From contig CALUSJ010000008.1 of NCBI GenBank assembly GCA_944323405.1, positions 1-35,060 on the forward strand: 35,060 bases of DNA, given 5' to 3'. The position numbers and the translations under genes were made by a program. The notes beneath the pieces are model-generated. The model did not search any database. It was given only the letters and a program-made list of their open reading frames with translations, and was not told where the DNA came from. The DNA comes from Candidatus Gastranaerophilales bacterium (lineage in GTDB: Bacteria > Cyanobacteriota > Vampirovibrionia > Gastranaerophilales > Gastranaerophilaceae). This document shows positions 16,593 through 25,385 of the stretch, piece by piece. How positions within the stretch are numbered: the first letter of the stretch is position 1; each line of letters starts with the position of its first letter.

Positions 16593-18602
16593 ATGGAAGT
16601 ACTCGATTTTTCTAATCCAACTGAAACACTAAAAATTTTAACTTCGGAGACTATAAACTATGACGAACTGCTTAAAACAGCCGAAAAGCTTACTCCAGAA
16701 CTTTCTGCAACCCATGTAAACCAAGATGGCAGAAAATACCAAGCGATAACCCAGTGTATTCTGGACTGTTTAAAAAGAATTTATGGATTCAAATCCACCG
16801 AGTGGGTTACCGAAAACAAGCTGGAATACGAACTTAAGCCGCAGCAGGCGCCTATTAATTTTAAAAGGATTAATGCTAAACAAGAAGTTTGTTTGTATAA
16901 AATAATTAACTTTGACCAAATCGATTTTTCAAAAGAAATCCAATATGCTGATGAATACGAAGTTATAAAAAAAGAACCGATTGAAGTTTCAACACAAAAA
17001 TCAAAAACCGAAGATAATACTTATACAAAGATTCTAGCCTTGCTCCAAAACGGAGAAAATGTATTTTTGACAGGGTTTGCAGGAACAGGCAAAAGCTATA
17101 TTCTAAACAAACTCAAAGAACATTTGAAGAAAAAACTGACCATTACGAGTACTACCGGCATTGCTGCTGTCAATGTAAAAGGGCAGACACTTCATTCCTG
17201 GGCTGGAGTCGGGCTTTGCAGAAACACCGTTTCCAATACAGTTGAAAAAATAAGACGAAGAAAAACCCAGCTCAGCCAGATTCTGAATTGCAAAATCTTG
17301 GCCGTTGATGAAATTTCTATGCTAAACATAGAAGCTTTTGAATACGTTAACGAAGTATTAAAAGCAATAAGAGAAACTGACAAACCTTTTGGCGGAATAC
17401 AAGTTCTTTTTATCGGAGATTTTTTTCAGCTCCCGCCTGTTGAAAGCAATAAAGACGATACCGGCGACATTATAGAGCGCAAATATTGTTTTGATTCTCC
17501 GCTTTGGGAAGAATTGAATCTTAAAAATGTTGTTCTAAAAAAGAATTACCGTCAGAATGAAGAAAATTTTATAACAGCTCTTGCCCATATGAGAGAGAAC
17601 TGTCTTGACTCTGATGATATCAAATTGCTTAATCAAAGAAATACAGAACTCGACACATACGAAACAAATATTCTCCATATTTTTTCTACGAATGAAGAAG
17701 CAAATCATTATAATAGAATAAAATTTAACATGATTGAAGAACCAGTGAGAATATTCAGGGCTGAAGATGGTGTATACAGAGGCACAAAGCTTATTTCAGA
17801 AGATTTTACAGAGAGTGAAAACTATATCCTTGAAATATTTTCTAAAAACTGCCGTGCAGAAAAAGAAATCATCCTAAAACTAGGAGCAAGAGTTATGCTC
17901 CTTATTAATATGGATTTTAACAAGGGATTAATCAACGGTGCTTGCGGTACAATACAGGAATTCAATGAAAACAGTATCACAATCAAGTTTGATAATGATA
18001 TAACAGCATCTATTCCACGTCATAAATTCGAATATTACTATAACGACAGAGTCATAGCCGAAAGGATGCAATACCCGCTTAAGCTCGCATACGGTATAAC
18101 TATTCACAAATCTCAGGGAATGACTTTAGATAAACTCGTTGTAGACTGCTCAAGAATATTTGAGAGAGGGCAAGCCTATGTTGCAATGAGCAGGGTAAAA
18201 ACTCTAGGCGGATTGTATATCAAAAACTTTGCACCAGAAAAAGTTATGGTAGATTCAAAAGTTGCAAGATTCTATGAAGATTTGAAAGAAGCAGAAGACG
18301 TAAAATACATTCCACAAATTGAAGAAGTCAAAAATGACATAGATTTAGAAGAAACTATTATAAACTGTATCAAAAACTTCAGCGGACTTTATGGCAAGAG
18401 CGGATTTCGAAAAATCCTTACAGGCAGCTCTCAAATAAAAGCAAACGGATATAACGACAATGTTGTCAACTCAGAATTCTTTGGCGCACTCAAAGGATAC
18501 AGCCAAAAATATGTAGGCGATATTATAGAAGAGCTTATAGAAAAAAAAGAAATAGAAGTAAAGAAAATAAGTTTTGGCAGGCCGGTTTTATGCAAAAATT
18601 GA
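16593..18602 (+). CDS. PIF1/RecD-like DNA helicase with RQC-like C-terminal domain
   Basis: 669 residues. Residues 1-~135 form an unassigned N-terminal region. The superfamily 1B helicase core follows: Walker A GFAGTGKS (161-168), motif Ia TSTTGIAAVNVKGQTLHSW, Walker B VDEIS (D239, E240), motif III GDFFQLPPV, motif IV YRQ, then LINGACGTI, YGITIHKSQGMTLDKL (motif V) and YVAMSRV (motif VI). This is the PIF1-type 5'-3' helicase signature. The last ~85 residues (IINCIKNFSGLYGKSGFRKILTG to GRPVLCKN) resemble the RQC winged helix of RecQ helicases. PIF1 enzymes unwind G-quadruplexes and stalled forks. Start chosen from the promoter 6 nt upstream. Confidence 0.88.
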   Translation: MEVLDFSNPTETLKILTSETINYDELLKTAEKLTPELSATHVNQDGRKYQAITQCILDCLKRIYGFKSTEWVTENKLEYELKPQQAPINFKRINAKQEVCLYKIINFDQIDFSKEIQYADEYEVIKKEPIEVSTQKSKTEDNTYTKILALLQNGENVFLTGFAGTGKSYILNKLKEHLKKKLTITSTTGIAAVNVKGQTLHSWAGVGLCRNTVSNTVEKIRRRKTQLSQILNCKILAVDEISMLNIEAFEYVNEVLKAIRETDKPFGGIQVLFIGDFFQLPPVESNKDDTGDIIERKYCFDSPLWEELNLKNVVLKKNYRQNEENFITALAHMRENCLDSDDIKLLNQRNTELDTYETNILHIFSTNEEANHYNRIKFNMIEEPVRIFRAEDGVYRGTKLISEDFTESENYILEIFSKNCRAEKEIILKLGARVMLLINMDFNKGLINGACGTIQEFNENSITIKFDNDITASIPRHKFEYYYNDRVIAERMQYPLKLAYGITIHKSQGMTLDKLVVDCSRIFERGQAYVAMSRVKTLGGLYIKNFAPEKVMVDSKVARFYEDLKEAEDVKYIPQIEEVKNDIDLEETIINCIKNFSGLYGKSGFRKILTGSSQIKANGYNDNVVNSEFFGALKGYSQKYVGDIIEELIEKKEIEVKKISFGRPVLCKN

Positions 18603-18698
18603 AGCTGAGATGTTAAATTTTGTAACAATTCTTTCAAAATTCCTAAAGTTTTCTCAAAAAATGCCGATATATTACTTGTAGATAAGTAAGGGTGATTT

Positions 18699-20303
18699 AT
18701 GAGAAAACTAAAAGGAATTACAATCAACGGAGAGTGGTTAGGTGATAATGTTATCATTAACGGCTTATTTCGGAATATATGCGAAATATCCCCTTTGGTA
18801 ATGAAAGAATTTATTAAAATCATAAATTCTATTGACAAACTTGATGAAGCGGTTCGCATAAATAATTTCAATTTTCCTGATAATAATACTATCGAGATTG
18901 AATTTTCCAATAAGAGTGTAAGCGGTCTTGCGGACTTATATTTTTATTTGGATAATGGTGTTCCTAAATTATCAGATAGCAAACTTACTTTCAAAAACAG
19001 CGCCGAAGCCTGCACGAATAATAAACAAGAAGTCGTTGAGAGCTTAGAGGATAATACGATTAATAATGAACTTGCAGAAGCTGAGAAAAAAAGTATTAAT
19101 ATTAATAATAATGAAGAAAAGCCTGCTGAACCAGTTCTAACTGAAGAGTTGGAGCCGAAAATTCAGGAAGAAATAATTATTGAAAAAAATGAACAGGAGA
19201 TTGTAGAAAAAACAAATCCGGCAGAAGGAAGTGAAGAAGATATTGTAGAGCTTTACAATATCAACGGAACTATTCAAGAAACCTCCACAGCAGACAACCA
19301 AGAAGTTTCTACGCCAGAAAAACAAACTGTTTCAGAGGAAAAGGCAGGAGAAGCAGAAAAAAACAGTATTTCACAAGATGCAATTTCGGCTATGGTGGAT
19401 GAAATTATTGCAAAATCGCCAAACTTCGCAGGCCTCAGCCAACCAGTTCAAATACAGCTTATGCAGCCGATAGCAGAGCCTCAGCCTGTCCAGATTCAAC
19501 CGATTATTATCCAAGAACAGAATGAGAATAATACAAAGCCTGAAAGTATTGTTGAAGAAAGAGTTTGTGAAAAGCCTGAGATTGAAAACATCAAAGAAGA
19601 GAGTGCTAAAGAAGAAGATTTCCAAGATAAAGAATCTGATATTGCCCAAAACGAGTCTGAAGAAGTTGTAATTGAAGATTCTACTGATATTGAAGAAGAT
19701 GAGAACAAAGAAATTTGTGAAATTAGTGATGATGCAGAAGACATTGAAGAAGAGTCTCCTATTCTAGAAGAAATAGAATCAGAAGAAAGTGATATTGAAG
19801 AAAACATTTCGGACGATATTATTGATTGTGATTCAGATACGGAAGAAGAATTCGAAGAAATAGATGAAGAAAGCGATATAGAGGATTCTAATATAGAAGA
19901 TATTGAATCTTCCGAAGAAACTAAAGAAGATATTCAAGAAGAATCGGAAGATGATATAGAAGATTGTTTATCTGATTTTTATAATGTTGATAAGAATGCC
20001 GAAATAATTAATGAAGCAGTAACCGGCCAGGTAAAGAACAACATTGCAATGCATGCAATGCTTAGTGAAATGGTTATTTTAAAAGATGAGCTGAAAAAAT
20101 TAAAATCAGAGCAGCCTAAGCCTACAGTAAGCGAGTTTTTCGGCGATAATGAGATACAGGATTACAATATAGAGGATGAAGATGCTGATTTTAAGATTAT
20201 GGCAAACGGCGCAAGGATTAATGCCAGTATCCTTGACGAAGATTTGTTTATTGCAGGAAACAGACTTTACAGATGGGGCGATACACTTTATTTAGATGAA
20301 TAA
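18699..20303 (+). CDS. Highly acidic protein of unknown function
   Basis: 534 residues. Three parts are visible. Residues ~1-105 are an ordinary-looking small domain (MRKLKGITINGEWLGDNVII, then FIKIINSIDKLDEAV). Residues ~106-440 are low-complexity, dominated by Glu, Asp, Ile and Ser, with a duplicated PVQIQ segment near 250-265. Residues ~445-534 hold a short coiled-coil-like helix (MLSEMVILKDELKKLKSE) and a compact end, FIAGNRLYRWGDTLYLDE. There is no signal peptide or membrane segment, so it is likely cytosolic. AAGGGTGAT serves as ribosome site. Its 3' end overlaps the convergent TPR gene by 16 nt. I do not recognise the family; a scaffold or binding platform with an acidic linker is a guess. 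Confidence 0.75.
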   Translation: MRKLKGITINGEWLGDNVIINGLFRNICEISPLVMKEFIKIINSIDKLDEAVRINNFNFPDNNTIEIEFSNKSVSGLADLYFYLDNGVPKLSDSKLTFKNSAEACTNNKQEVVESLEDNTINNELAEAEKKSININNNEEKPAEPVLTEELEPKIQEEIIIEKNEQEIVEKTNPAEGSEEDIVELYNINGTIQETSTADNQEVSTPEKQTVSEEKAGEAEKNSISQDAISAMVDEIIAKSPNFAGLSQPVQIQLMQPIAEPQPVQIQPIIIQEQNENNTKPESIVEERVCEKPEIENIKEESAKEEDFQDKESDIAQNESEEVVIEDSTDIEEDENKEICEISDDAEDIEEESPILEEIESEESDIEENISDDIIDCDSDTEEEFEEIDEESDIEDSNIEDIESSEETKEDIQEESEDDIEDCLSDFYNVDKNAEIINEAVTGQVKNNIAMHAMLSEMVILKDELKKLKSEQPKPTVSEFFGDNEIQDYNIEDEDADFKIMANGARINASILDEDLFIAGNRLYRWGDTLYLDE

Positions 20304-21619
20304 AACGATTTTAAAGGAACACGCATTGTTGCAACAAGAGTTTTATACTGTTCGTCTTTGTACAAATAAATATCAATAATGTACTGCTCAAGCTCTTTTT
20401 TTGTAAATATATTTTTACCAAAAACAACTAAAATATCCTGCGTTTCACCTCCGTTAGAATAAAGAGGCGATTTATTATTCACAATAGTTTTGCTCACTGT
20501 TTCAAGAACTCTGCCCCTTTGGCTGAGAACAAAATCAGCAGACAAATGGTTTATGTCATTATTTGAAACATTCCTGAATTTATATTGGGCTCTTAGTTTA
20601 TACTTAAACCATAGTTTTTTTACAATAAAAGAGTCCAAAATCACTTCGATATCATTTTTATAAACAACCTTCTGTCCGACAAAAATATCAATCGAATGAA
20701 TTTTATATCTATAGTATTTTGCCTGAGTAGGTTTGCCTTCTAAATCAGCAATATTAGCCGCTTTCATAAGAGCCTTGCCATAAACGCCGTAATCAATATG
20801 CTGCGGCATTTTTTTCAATAGCGGCTCAAAATATTCAACAGACTTTATTGGATCCAAATCCGAATATATTATCGCAAGTTTATATTTTATCTCAAAATTA
20901 TCGGGTGAATACTTGGCAGCTTTCTCTAAAAATCTTACTGCATCTGAGTTATACCCGTTTTGAACCATAATGTTTGCTGTTTCTATATAAGCATTAGTTA
21001 TTCTTACAATAATTGACTCGTCAATCTTAGAATCTTTCTTTGAGAATTTATCATAATAGAATTTGGATTTTTCATAACTCTTAGCCGCACTCAAAAATTT
21101 ACCCAAAGAATAATATTTATCACCCAAAATAATATACGCACGTGTTTTGAATTTAATAAGTTTAACATTCTGCACATCTCTTATTGACCTAATATAAGTT
21201 TTTGCCTCATCAAATTTTTCCTGTTCAAGAAGAACTTCTATAAGCTTAAGATATGGTGTATAAACTCCCGGCTTCACTTTTTCAATCGCAAGACGATATG
21301 CAAATTCTGCATTTTCAAAATCGTTTGCCGTTGCATACAAATTACCAACCTGAAGACAGATTGCATACTTTTTATTTCTAAGATTCTTGGTCAAATCCGA
21401 CTGCATAACGATTTGTTTAGCAACCTTTTCGTCCATTCTCTGGCGTTCTTGAGGATTAATATAAAGATTCTTAATCATCTCACTTCTGGCATGCATCGAT
21501 AATAGAATAGTAAAAACAAGAGCTACAGCAAAAGATATTGCAATAGTCCTTACATATTCCATTAAAATCTGAAACACTGTTTTTTTCTTTTTAACTTTTT
21601 TTGGAGTTTCCTTAATCAT
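20288..21619 (-). CDS. Membrane-anchored TPR-repeat protein
   Basis: 443 residues. A basic N-terminus (ETPKKVKKKKT) precedes one membrane helix (~20-42). Residues ~85-310 contain TPR-like helical pairs (YAICLQVGNLYATANDFENAEFAYRLAIE, AYIILGDKYYSLGKFLSAAKSYEKS, SDAVRFLEKAAKYSPDNFEIKYKLAIIYSDLD). The remaining ~120 residues look beta-rich and end in a strand-like tail. The topology would place the TPR domain outside the cytoplasm. Its ATG overlaps the end of the MgtC-type gene in ATGATTAA, an 8-nt overlap that implies translational coupling. TPR domains bind peptides or proteins; the partner is unknown. Confidence 0.8.
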   Translation of the reverse strand: MIKETPKKVKKKKTVFQILMEYVRTIAISFAVALVFTILLSMHARSEMIKNLYINPQERQRMDEKVAKQIVMQSDLTKNLRNKKYAICLQVGNLYATANDFENAEFAYRLAIEKVKPGVYTPYLKLIEVLLEQEKFDEAKTYIRSIRDVQNVKLIKFKTRAYIILGDKYYSLGKFLSAAKSYEKSKFYYDKFSKKDSKIDESIIVRITNAYIETANIMVQNGYNSDAVRFLEKAAKYSPDNFEIKYKLAIIYSDLDPIKSVEYFEPLLKKMPQHIDYGVYGKALMKAANIADLEGKPTQAKYYRYKIHSIDIFVGQKVVYKNDIEVILDSFIVKKLWFKYKLRAQYKFRNVSNNDINHLSADFVLSQRGRVLETVSKTIVNNKSPLYSNGGETQDILVVFGKNIFTKKELEQYIIDIYLYKDEQYKTLVATMRVPLKSFYSSK

Positions 21620-22331
21620 TTAATTCCTGCAAAGTTATAGCATCTGGATTCGCCAGATTTGTAAGCTTATTATAAATATCATTCATTACATGTTTATTTC
21701 CTAAATCAAAAATTGCAGTGACTTTCGATTTCTCAGGATTTTCAATAAGTTTTTTAGATGTGAAATCTCTCATATTATCAACTTTTGACATTAGCAAATC
21801 ATAAACAGACTTAACATTATCTCCGCTGCAATAAATAATAGCTTTGCACCTTCTAATTTGTTTGCCGCTTGTCGGAAGGAATTGGCGTTCAAAAATCCTT
21901 ATTAGAGTTAAAACTGCAACAGCCAAAACAGTTGCAATAATAGCAATACCATACATGCCGGCGCCACAAGCCATACCAATACTTGCGGCAATCCACAATG
22001 TAGCTGCTGTTGTGAGACCAAAAACCATAGGGCCGTTTCTTAAAACCGTTCCGGCGCCAATGAACCCGATACCTGTGACTATTTGAGCAGCAACACGCGA
22101 TGTATCTCTTATTCCCGTTGCATTATCGATTATAATATTATCACCGTGTGCATAAGTCGGAAATCCGTATATTGACATCAATGTAAAAATACAAGCACCC
22201 AAACATACAAGAATATGCGTCCTTAATCCCGCATACTTATTTGTAAGTTCTCTTTCCAAGCCCAAAAGAAAACCCAAAGCAAGTGCCATAAATAACCTTA
22301 TTATAAACTCAGCATTAAAAAATGATTCCAT
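21612..22331 (-). CDS. MgtC/SapB family membrane protein
   Basis: 239 residues from ATG 22331, chosen because GGAGAGAG lies four bases upstream; an earlier ATG at 22361 lacks this. Four or five N-terminal membrane helices carry the family signature: RLFMALALGFLLGLERE, KYAGLRTHILVCLGAC, RVAAQIVTGIGFIGAGTVLR and GLTTAATLWIAASIGMACGAG. A cytosolic ACT-like tail of ~85 residues follows. In pathogens MgtC acts on the F-type ATP synthase and aids survival at low Mg2+; many homologues have unknown roles. It is the first gene of a two-gene unit with the TPR protein and is divergent from the dGTPase gene. Confidence 0.9.
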   Translation of the reverse strand: MESFFNAEFIIRLFMALALGFLLGLERELTNKYAGLRTHILVCLGACIFTLMSIYGFPTYAHGDNIIIDNATGIRDTSRVAAQIVTGIGFIGAGTVLRNGPMVFGLTTAATLWIAASIGMACGAGMYGIAIIATVLAVAVLTLIRIFERQFLPTSGKQIRRCKAIIYCSGDNVKSVYDLLMSKVDNMRDFTSKKLIENPEKSKVTAIFDLGNKHVMNDIYNKLTNLANPDAITLQELND

Positions 22332-22390
22332 TATTCTCTCTCCATATGAAATATAATACACTATTTACACTAAAAATACAATCTGAATAG

Positions 22391-22419
22391 TAGCCAAAAC
22401 AGGCAATTTTGTGTATAAT
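22391..22419 (+). promoter_or_regulatory. Promoter of the dGTPase-like gene, leaderless arrangement
   Basis: TAGCCA (22391-22396), a 17-nt spacer and a perfect TATAAT (22414-22419), which is exactly 6 nt from ATG 22426. No Shine-Dalgarno exists before that ATG. The GTG at 22411 lies inside the promoter and is not a credible start. Confidence 0.65.
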
Positions 22420-22425
22420 CTAACT

Positions 22426-23457
22426 ATGGATATTGAGTTTAAGACAATAAAAGATAAATTACAGCATAGAGAATTGGAACAATTAAGTCCCTATGCAACA
22501 AAATGTCTTGACTCGAAGGGCCGAAAAAGACCAAGAAATGAACAATTTGAAATACGGACTGAATTCCAAAGAGACAGAGATAAAATACTTCACTCCAAAT
22601 CTTTTCGCCGATTGAAACACAAAACACAAGTTTTTTTGGCGCCATATAATGACCATTTTAGAACCCGTCTTACACATACTCTTGAAGTTGCACAAATAGG
22701 CCGCACAATGGCCAGAGCCTTAAGATTGAATGAAGATTTGGTCGAAGCGATTTCGCTTGGGCACGATTTAGGCCACACGGCATTTGGGCATTGCGGTGAA
22801 GGAACTCTGGATGAACTTCTGCCAAACGGGTTTCATCACAACATACAAAGCGTCAGGGTTGTAGAAGTTCTTGAGGATATGAACTTATGCCGAGAAACCG
22901 TCGACGGAATACTAACTCATACCTGGGGATATAAGCCAAAAACTCCCGAAGCGCAAATTGTTCAATATGCGGATAAAATTGCATACATAAACCACGATAT
23001 AGAAGATTCAATAAGAGCCGGCATTATCTCAGAAAATGACTTACCCGCTGATTGTGTTAAATACTTTTCATCAAACCAATCCGAAAGGCTCGGAAAGATG
23101 ATTACTGATGTTATCGAAAGCTCTATGGACAAACCTAAAGTCACTATGTCAGAAGAAGGCTGGTTTTATGTCACAAAACTCAGAACATGGATGTTCGACA
23201 ATGTTTATCTAGACCCTATTGCAAAAGCAGAAGAAAAAAAGGCTAAAAACATTATTACATCTTTATTTGAATACTATACTGAAATGCTTACGCCGTATTA
23301 TAACAAAGATGAAATCCCGCAGATTGTGACAGATTATATTTCGGGAATGACTGACCAGTATGCAATAAGAAGGTATAAAGATTTATTTATTCCAATGCCT
23401 TTGGCAGAAAAAACAAGTGATGACGCACTTTTAAAGAAAGCAAGAGAACGAAAATGA
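22426..23457 (+). CDS. dgt: dGTP triphosphohydrolase-like HD-domain protein
   Basis: 343 residues. The HD metal-binding set is present: RLTHTLEVAQIGR with H84, GHDLGHTAFGH with H113-D114 and H117, and a later Asp in YADKIAYINHDIEDS. The N-terminal FRRLKHKTQVF is typical of the dGTPase-like (dNTPase) group. These enzymes cut dNTPs to nucleoside and triphosphate, adjusting dNTP pools. The length matches the shorter 'dGTPase-like' branch rather than the ~500-residue E. coli form. The stop codon overlaps the next start in ATGA, so the two are translationally coupled. The start was chosen from the promoter 6 nt upstream. Confidence 0.9.
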   Translation: MDIEFKTIKDKLQHRELEQLSPYATKCLDSKGRKRPRNEQFEIRTEFQRDRDKILHSKSFRRLKHKTQVFLAPYNDHFRTRLTHTLEVAQIGRTMARALRLNEDLVEAISLGHDLGHTAFGHCGEGTLDELLPNGFHHNIQSVRVVEVLEDMNLCRETVDGILTHTWGYKPKTPEAQIVQYADKIAYINHDIEDSIRAGIISENDLPADCVKYFSSNQSERLGKMITDVIESSMDKPKVTMSEEGWFYVTKLRTWMFDNVYLDPIAKAEEKKAKNIITSLFEYYTEMLTPYYNKDEIPQIVTDYISGMTDQYAIRRYKDLFIPMPLAEKTSDDALLKKARERK

Positions 23458-24080
23458 GATATTTAGGTTACAGCATAAACTGCGGTGAAAAAAATATGCT
23501 TCACGACGCAGAAATGCTCAAAGATGCAATAAACAATAAACTCGAAGAACCGTTATTTCGGCTTTACGGATGGCATCCTGCTTGTATTTCCTTAGGAAAA
23601 AACCAAAAAGATGATTTTTTAGGCGAAAGGCTGAGTTATGTAAGAAGACTTACAGGCGGACGGGCATTATTTCACGATGATGAAGTTACATACTGCTATG
23701 TCGGGAAAGAGCAGAAAAATGAGAGTGTTATTGACTCATACAAAAAAGTCTCAGGAATATTAATTGATTTCTTCAAAACTCTCGGCATTGAACTCGAATA
23801 CGGCAACAACAAAAAAGTTTCTACAAACTATGATTATTGCATGCTCCTCTCAACCGGCGCAGATATCTGCTATAAAGGGAAAAAAATAATCGGCTCGGCT
23901 CAATGCCGAAAAAATGGATATATTATGCAGCACGGCTCAATCCTTTTCAGTTACGACAAAAGCGTGCTAGAAGCTATTTTTCGAGAAAAAGTTGAAGGAA
24001 TTACAACAGTAAACGAAATCCTTCCAGATATTACAAAAGAAGATTTTGTAAAAAAACTTGAAGAATTTATTGCTTCTTAA
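23454..24080 (+). CDS. Octanoyltransferase/lipoate-protein ligase family protein (LipM-like)
   Basis: 208 residues of the biotin/lipoate ligase fold. Seen: RLYGWHPACISLGKNQ, RRLTGGRALFHDDEVTYC (the RRxTGG substrate loop, 64-70) and GKKIIGSAQCRKNGYIMQHGSIL with the conserved Lys near 144. Cys129 in YDYCMLL sits where LipM octanoyltransferases have their catalytic Cys, about 15 residues before the Lys. I therefore favour transfer of octanoyl groups to lipoyl domains or GcvH over ATP-dependent lipoate ligation. It is shorter than B. subtilis LipM. It is coupled to the dGTPase-like gene, and its last 14 nt overlap the end of convergent glmU. Confidence 0.75.
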   Translation: MRYLGYSINCGEKNMLHDAEMLKDAINNKLEEPLFRLYGWHPACISLGKNQKDDFLGERLSYVRRLTGGRALFHDDEVTYCYVGKEQKNESVIDSYKKVSGILIDFFKTLGIELEYGNNKKVSTNYDYCMLLSTGADICYKGKKIIGSAQCRKNGYIMQHGSILFSYDKSVLEAIFREKVEGITTVNEILPDITKEDFVKKLEEFIAS

Positions 24081-25341
24081 CCCAGTTTTCTAAAACCCTA
24101 AGCGGAGCTCTTGTTATAGCTAATGCCCATGCCGGAATATTTTTGGTTATAACACCGACTGCTCCTACATTTGCTCCTTCTTCAATTGTAACAGGTGCAA
24201 CGAGTACTGAATTCGAGCCGATTTTTACATTATCTTTAATCACGGTTTTGCTTTTTTCTTTAGTTAAAGGATTGTAGTTTGCCGTAATCGTACCGGCGCC
24301 GATATTTACGTTTGCACCAATTTCGCTGTCGCCAAGGTATGTTAAATGGCAGGCATTTGTGTGCGATTTAATCGTTGTCTTTTTAACTTCAACAAAGTTC
24401 CCGATTTTAACATGGTCTTCTAATATAACATCCCCTCTTAAGTGAGCAAAAGGGCCGATTTTGCAGTGAGAACCAATTTTATTTTTTCCGTTTATATAGC
24501 AGGATGGGTAAATTACTGTATCTGCTCCGATTTCTGTTTCCGGGCTTATCCAGGTACTCTCTGGGTCAATAATTGTTACACCGTTATCAAGATGATGTTT
24601 TACAACTCTGCGGTTTAATAATCTGCACGCTTCGGATAAATTTGCTTTAGAATTTATGCCGAAGATTTCTTCATTATCTTTCAGAGTATAAGCGTCAACT
24701 CTGAGTTTTTTTTCATTTCCCCATTTTATAATATCAGTTAAATAATATTCACCCTGCGCATTGTTTGTCTTGAGCTCCGAAAATGCTGACTTAATCTTAC
24801 CCCAATTAACACAATATATTCCTGCATTAATTTCTTTTACCAATTTTTGTTCAATATCAGCATCCTTTTCTTCAACGATAGAATTAAGCGTTCCGTCTGA
24901 GTTTCTTATTATGCGTCCGTAATTAGTTGGATTATCAAAAATTGCACTCATTACCGTAATATCGGAATTATTGGATTTATGGCATTCAATAAACTCCTTT
25001 AGCGTTTCGGATGTAATAAGAGGAGTATCGCCGCATAAAATAATAACTTCTCTCTCAAAATCTTTGAGATAAGGAAGCGCCATGCTTACAGCGTGCCCTG
25101 TTCCTAACTGCGGAGCCTGGAGAACACATTTTGAATTCTCATAATTAGATTTTACATAATTTTCGACCTCATTAGCCTGATGCCCGACAATAATATAGTT
25201 TTCGTCGGCTAAATTTGTGCCGTTAACCGCTTCTATAACATAACCCAAAAGCGCTTTATCAAAAATTGTGTGCAAAACCTTCGGCGTATCGGATTTCATT
25301 CTTGTACCCTTACCGGCAGCTAAAATTATCGATTTAATCAT
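24067..25341 (-). CDS. glmU: Bifunctional UDP-GlcNAc pyrophosphorylase / glucosamine-1-phosphate acetyltransferase
   Basis: 424 residues, somewhat below the ~456 of E. coli GlmU. The N-terminal uridyltransferase has LAAGKGTRMKSDTPKVL, then GDTPLIT and GEYYLTDII. The C-terminal left-handed beta-helix has hexad repeats (IGADTVIYPSCYI, HVKIGNFVEVKKTTI), the acetyltransferase His in CHLTYLGDSEIG, and GAGTITANYN. It makes UDP-GlcNAc for peptidoglycan and lipid A in two steps in the cytosol. Shine-Dalgarno AAGGGAG precedes ATG 25341. Its stop overlaps the convergent LipM-like gene by 14 nt with no terminator visible between them. Confidence 0.95.
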   Translation of the reverse strand: MIKSIILAAGKGTRMKSDTPKVLHTIFDKALLGYVIEAVNGTNLADENYIIVGHQANEVENYVKSNYENSKCVLQAPQLGTGHAVSMALPYLKDFEREVIILCGDTPLITSETLKEFIECHKSNNSDITVMSAIFDNPTNYGRIIRNSDGTLNSIVEEKDADIEQKLVKEINAGIYCVNWGKIKSAFSELKTNNAQGEYYLTDIIKWGNEKKLRVDAYTLKDNEEIFGINSKANLSEACRLLNRRVVKHHLDNGVTIIDPESTWISPETEIGADTVIYPSCYINGKNKIGSHCKIGPFAHLRGDVILEDHVKIGNFVEVKKTTIKSHTNACHLTYLGDSEIGANVNIGAGTITANYNPLTKEKSKTVIKDNVKIGSNSVLVAPVTIEEGANVGAVGVITKNIPAWALAITRAPLRVLENWVKKQ

Positions 25342-25385
25342 GTTAATTCTCCCTTATGAATCAATATTAACATAAAGACAAATCT

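Noticed and set aside
19371-19807. Antisense frames across the acidic protein gene
   Set aside because: They are by-products of the Glu/Asp-rich codons (giving Ser/Phe-rich antisense) and lack ribosome sites.
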